Source: Ryuthela nishihirai (Eukaryota; Arthropoda; Arachnida; Araneae; Heptathelidae). Taken from it: DNA of 64,000 nt. The DNA is taken from positions 41,438,001 to 41,502,000 of the forward strand of contig JAWZYU010000005.1 in the NCBI GenBank assembly GCA_038380435.1. Reading direction: 5' to 3'. Below, in pieces: positions 51,501 through 57,500 of this stretch; position 1 is the first letter of the stretch, and every line of letters starts with the position of its first letter. The notes under the pieces are model-generated. The model had not been told where the DNA came from. It made no database searches and saw only the letters and a program-made list of their open reading frames with translations. The position numbers and the translations under genes were made by a program.

Positions 51501-54500
51501 ACTCAGTAGAAAAGAATTCAAATTTACTTAGTAGAAAAGAATTCAAATTTACTTAGTAGAAAAGATAAAGTTAAATGAGGATTTTTAGTATGATCAGCAT
51601 TACTCAGTAGAAAAGAATTCAAATTTACTTAGTAGAAAAGAATTCAAATTTACTTAGTAGAAAAGATTGTCAATCATTAAAGTTAATTCTGGTCAAAATA
51701 TCGAATTCTGCTCAAGAGAAAAAAAATTCAAAAACTACTTCATAAAACAAATAAAGTTTATTTTCAAAAATCTAGATTCACCAAAGTGAAACTTCTTTCT
51801 GAAAAAATATCTGAGGATACAGCTCTCTCAAACAAAATCACTCCTCTCTGAGCTCCAACAAACTTTCACCAACATTCTATATTCTCATTTTTACATTCGA
51901 CTAGTTGACTACGTGACCTAATGTCGCATACATTACATGTGGCATGCAACTGACGTGCGTGTGTTGTACATTGGGAAATTCATTTGCATAAATTTACACT
52001 CGCTAGCTATGATGCAAGAAGGGGTGTGTCCTTCCTTGTTCATTCGAGGCTGTCAATCAAAAATTGGAGTTGTGCATGCACAACTCCTCTTATGGTATGG
52101 ACAGAGAGAGAAATGATGATTCAACTGAAAATATAAAATGCCCCAAAATAATAATTATAATATAAATAAAGTAAAACTGGTTAAGGAAAAGTAAAAGTGA
52201 ATGGGTGAACCATCACAACAGACCTTCCCATACTGAAGGCAAAAATAAACTCAAATCTAGAATAAAAATATATACACCACACAAATTCCAGTCCTTCTTG
52301 TGGTTTGTGGTTGTTAACCTCGCTGTCCACATGTAGCTGTCGGAACATGTACCTTGCAGTCCATTGAATTTCCTTCCCTCCAATGTCGTGAAGTGCACAA
52401 CATAACGTAACATATAGTCAACTCTTTTGTAAAATATGCACTGAAACTTTACTGTTTACATTCCTTGTTACTTTACAAACACAACTTATACTTAACACTA
52501 CAAAAAGACGCAAAAAAGATTGCTTCTTATGCATTTCAGGTGCAGCACAGCCCTTTATCAAAGCATTGCTTTACTTGGGAACCTCAATCCTGTCCCTTTT
52601 TAACTTCCTTATGGGAATGACATTGACATTATTTGACATGCTTCCAGTTTTGTGTGCCATCTCTTGCCACATTTTATAAATATATATTTGCTATGCATTA
52701 TCCATAGATTTTTCTTTTTGGTTTTTCATCTAGCAGCAATCACCAAGGAAGCAGAATCTGTATAATTTCATCATTAATACATCATTCTATAAATATATAT
52801 AAATTTTCTGTTTTCGGAGCTTCTTTATTTTTAACCTGGTTGAAGTTTGGTACATATTACCTTCTTGTACTTGTCAAGCTAACGCTATTGTTGATTTTTG
52901 ATATTTGATATCCCTATGATATTGTTTGTATGAATTTTCTACTACTAGTAGAGGCATATCTACAGTTATGTAGAAAAACATTTTTTTTTAATTGCCTTTT
53001 TTGTGTTAGTGGTGGTCAGTCTTAAACAGTATGAGAATCATTAGTGCCATCGGTTTATGGTATACTGATGTGTTGTAGCCATTTTTGTGTTGAATTACAT
53101 ATATATATTTGAAAAAGCTACACTATATTGCTGCTCATGTTCAACTGTCATTTTTATTGTAAGGAAAATGTTCATTTCCCTTTGCAATTTCTCTGCTGTT
53201 GATTTAGTGGAATTGCATAAAACTAAAATATCTTCTTAATGCTGATAAAATGGATCTTCTCCCTGATATTTTTATTATCAAGCACTCTACATGTCTAAGA
53301 GTGATATCCTCCAAAATGGCTGACATTGGTCACCCCATCATGACTCCATTTGTTTATTTACTTGAAAATAATTATTTTTGTACATATATTTTTAAGTCTG
53401 AATAACTGCCATGCTTTGGGGCTTTAGTCCTTCAACCTATAGTAGCTGTTCCTCAAATAAATCTATAACTTCTTGGACTGGGGTGTTTGGAAAAGAGCTT
53501 ATGTCTAGCAGTGTCTTTGGTTGATGTCTTTTTATTATACTGCATCCTCCTAAGGTTTCTTAGTAGCTTTAGCTAGTACACTAGTACAAAACCTAACTGC
53601 TGCCCTGGTGGATAATGATTTGCAAATGCTTTTACAATGCTTTTTCTAAATGTATAGTTGGGAGGCATATTTATCAGTGATAGGGTTGTTTGGTTCTGAC
53701 TGTGAAGCATGGAGGTGGATCCCTGATGTTGTGGGGTGCCATATCATGGCATTCCTTAGGGGGGTTATTTATTCTGCAGGGTCGTGTCATATCCACAACT
53801 TACGAATCCATTCTCAGGGACCACTTGCACCCAATGTTGCGGGCATTTTTCCCTAATGACTGTCCCTGGTTTCAAGTGGATAATGCACCCATGCATGGTG
53901 CAAAATGTGTCAAGTTGTGGTTTGTAGAGCATGAGGATGAAGGTACAGCAGCTACCCTGATCACCTCAATCTCCAGGCCTCAATATTATTGAACATTTGT
54001 GGGAATATCTGGAGCGCAAGCTCAGATCACACTTTCCACCTCCAGCATCACTGGCACAGTTGTGCCATATTTTACAAGAAGAATGGTCCCATATTCCATT
54101 ACTGCATGTGCATGACTTGTATAAGTCTATTCCATGTCAAATTCCATCTGTTCTGAACACCCAAGTGGGCCTACAGCTTATTAATAAAATGTTCTATACA
54201 AACAGTACATGTTTCCATTATTTTGATAAATCCCTGTACAAGAATTGAAGGAACATCAGCTGTATAATTTAAATAATTATTGACAGTAATATTTAACAGC
54301 AGATTCTGTTAGCAATAGGAATCAGTCCTAAACACAAATTAAAGCACAAAAGTAACTGTTATAACAAGTCGCTTACTAAAATAAGCATAATGAATTGAAA
54401 ATCAAGATGTAAAACTGTATTTCTCACTCAAAACATTTATCTCCAGTGACATTTCCCCATAAAATGTTTATTTTAAGAGTTAGGGAACTTTTGAATGTGG

Positions 54501-57500
54501 TATTCCATTCAAACAACAAGGAAGTATCCAAAAACTTTGATAATGTAGTGAAGATTGTGTAGTGTAGTTTAACATCCTTTCTTTCACTGCATGAAATATG
54601 TTTTGAAGAAGAGTGTGAAATTTAAAATTTTGTGCCTTAAGCATGTGGGTACTATAAGCCTCATAAACCCGTAAATTTATTCATAGTTACCTCTTTTACT
54701 GTGTGTATTTTTACAATCATCCATGAAAAGTATTTTTTAAGATTTGTAATGTATGTTGGCTAGGGTTGATTTATTTTCATAAACAAGCAAAATAAATTAA
54801 CAGTCAGCATGAGAACCTAATTTTCTTTAATATTATTGAAGCCTGAAACTATATTTTCTGATATATAAAAGCCTGAATTTAGGCTTAAAATGTATCAGTA
54901 TTTTATTTATTATTATACTGTGGTAATACTTTGATCGGTATTTAATGACACTGTTTCAAGTTTCAAATATTTTATTGTGCAGTACCTTCGCTCAGTCAAG
55001 CCACTTCTTGATAATGATAAATATCAAAGAATGGAATATCTTGCAGAAGACTTCAAAAACGGTATTGGGAAGAAGCTTCAGTTATATCTCTGTATGAAAT
55101 CTTGGTGGTCTACAAACTATGTAAGTCATTATAAATGTTATTTAATTATTTAACCTTATTATTAGTCTGTAAATTGTTAGAGTGAAATGCTTTTTCATTG
55201 CTTATTTTGAAAGTTGCTTGTATTTGTTGCGTCTTACCTCTTTCTTCTTGAAAGGAATAAGCATTGTTATTAGTTTTGATCTCTTATTGAGTCAGTTCAG
55301 AAGCAGATTTATATGCTGAGGGGGGGGGGGGGAATCCATCTATTAACAGGGTCATATTTAACTTAAGTTTCATGCAGTGATAGGTAATTGAACCCATGGG
55401 AAAATGCTAAATATAGATGGCTGGACTGAGACCTGTAAATGGTAGCTAGGCGTAAACTGGAAGGAGAGCTGTGCACCAATCCCTAGTGATGATGATGCAC
55501 AGAACCGGCCAGGTCTAGCACCTAATGTCTGACCCCGCCTTCTCGTGGTGCAGGCCGTTAGTACTTTCAAAAGAGATATTCTCTTTTGGAAGGGAACGGA
55601 AGGGGAGGGCTGCCAGTTCAGTATGGCCTACTGATCTGGTCATCTATGGCCACTTTTTTCTTTTTTTTTCTTTTTTTTCAACCCTGCTAAGGAGTGGTCA
55701 ACTTCACACGGTCCTGGTGCTGACCATTTATACCTACCAGACTGGACTTGTTTATGGATTTGAGCTTGATTATTGATCCTGGACTTGCTGCACTGGTGGG
55801 CCTCTGTTGAGGGAGAGTCTGCCACTGTGTTTTCTGTTTGCTTCTGGGTTGCCAGCTCTAAGTGAACAGAGGCATGGGATACCTTATCATACTTATATCA
55901 GCTGGTGGATAATCCTAATCAGAGGCCATCGCAGGTACCTGAACCTTACTTAGCTAGTTGGACATTGTCAAGCCTAAACTGGAGTAATGTGTTTCAGGCA
56001 GGCCATGTGGCATTTGAAAAAGTCCTTGAAAAGGTGGTGCCTGAAGTTCCTACCAGCATCGGTGACTTCAGCCTTTAGCAGAGGAGGAACAGGTCTTTGC
56101 CCCATGCCTGCGATCAGGGGACTGTTTGATATTGTTGGCCCTACCAATCTCAATAAACCTAATTTCTTTAAAAATCCTACTAATCATTTTCTCTCTGCAG
56201 GAACGTGGAACATGAGGACATTACATAGAGATTATTCTCTTGATGTCCTCGTGCAGGAATTCCAGCGCTATAACCTAGATATTCTAGGCTTGCAAGAGAC
56301 CAGATGGACAGGTAAAGGTGAGATACTTAAAAATAACTTTAAATTTCTCTTTACAGGGAGAGAGGATGGAAAGCATCACCAAGGCGTGGGTCTGTTGCTC
56401 AGCAGACATGCTAGTGATGCTCTTCTAGGATATGAGTGCATTAATGAAAGATTTCTTACAGCAAAATTTCAGACAAGTATTAAAGACTTGAATGTTATAT
56501 GCTGTTATGCCCCCACTGAGGATGCCAATGAGAAGAGAAGGATAGGTTTTGCAGACAACTTCAGGATATTTTGAATTCTATCAAGAAAGGATATATTACC
56601 CTTGTTTTAGGTCACTTCAATGCCGAAGTTGGTACTGACTCTGACCTTTGGGGAGGAGTGATAGGCCCTTTTGGTATTGGTAGCTGCAATGGCAATGGGC
56701 AATGTCTCCTACAGATAAGTAAACTCAATGGTTTCAGAATAACTCGCACTTATTACAAACACCACGACATACATAAGTACACATGAGTTTCACCTGATGG
56801 GCTGCATAAGAATATGATTGATTATATATTAATTAACAGCAAAAGGGCTAGTTCTGTTAGAAATACCAGGATATATAGGGGATTTGAAATTGGATCTGAC
56901 CATTATCTTGTTAGAAGTGTCTTGCAACTTAAACTTAAAGTGTTGTGCTAAAGTTAAAAAATTTACCTTTAATACTGATGCTCTGAAAGACCCAGTTATA
57001 GCTAAAGCTTACCATGATAGGTTACTTAGTCATTATGACAGTCATAGTTTGCTTACTACTGAAGTTGAGGAAAAATGGGGCCATTTTAAACAGGCTTTTT
57101 TGGAAACTAACAGTATTCTTTTAGGAAAAAAGGAGCAGAGGAGGCACAATTATTTGAGTGATAAGGCACTTGAGCTTATTTCAGAAAGAAGGAAATGCAG
57201 GAATATCCTTAATCAATGCCCTACTAGTCCTAATAGAAAGCATTACAGAGAGCTTAATAAACTTGTAAAGGATCAGTTAGCTGCTGATAAGAATCTTTGA
57301 CTTGGTAGATTGGTGAAGGCAGCAGTTAGACAGCACAACAGCAGAGAGCTGTACCAGATAGTTTATGTTTTGTGTGGTAGAAAATGGACAGGTATACAGG
57401 GATTGAAGGATAAACAAGGTAAGGTTATAGAAGGTGAGGATTCTGTCATGGCTAGGTGGGCTGAGCATTTCAGTGATGTTTTAAACAATGTGGTTAGTTC

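Larger units (their letters stand above)
42887..54982 (+). other. CPT1 intron after coding exon 4
   Basis: 12.1 kb, GTAAGT to GCAG. Rich in Penelope-like and LTR-like modules. 45130-46160 is AT-rich, becoming AC-rich and G-poor toward 46160; 47310-48055, 48310-48750, 51015-51460, 52170-52840 and 54200-54980 contain no gene I recognise. Confidence 0.85.
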
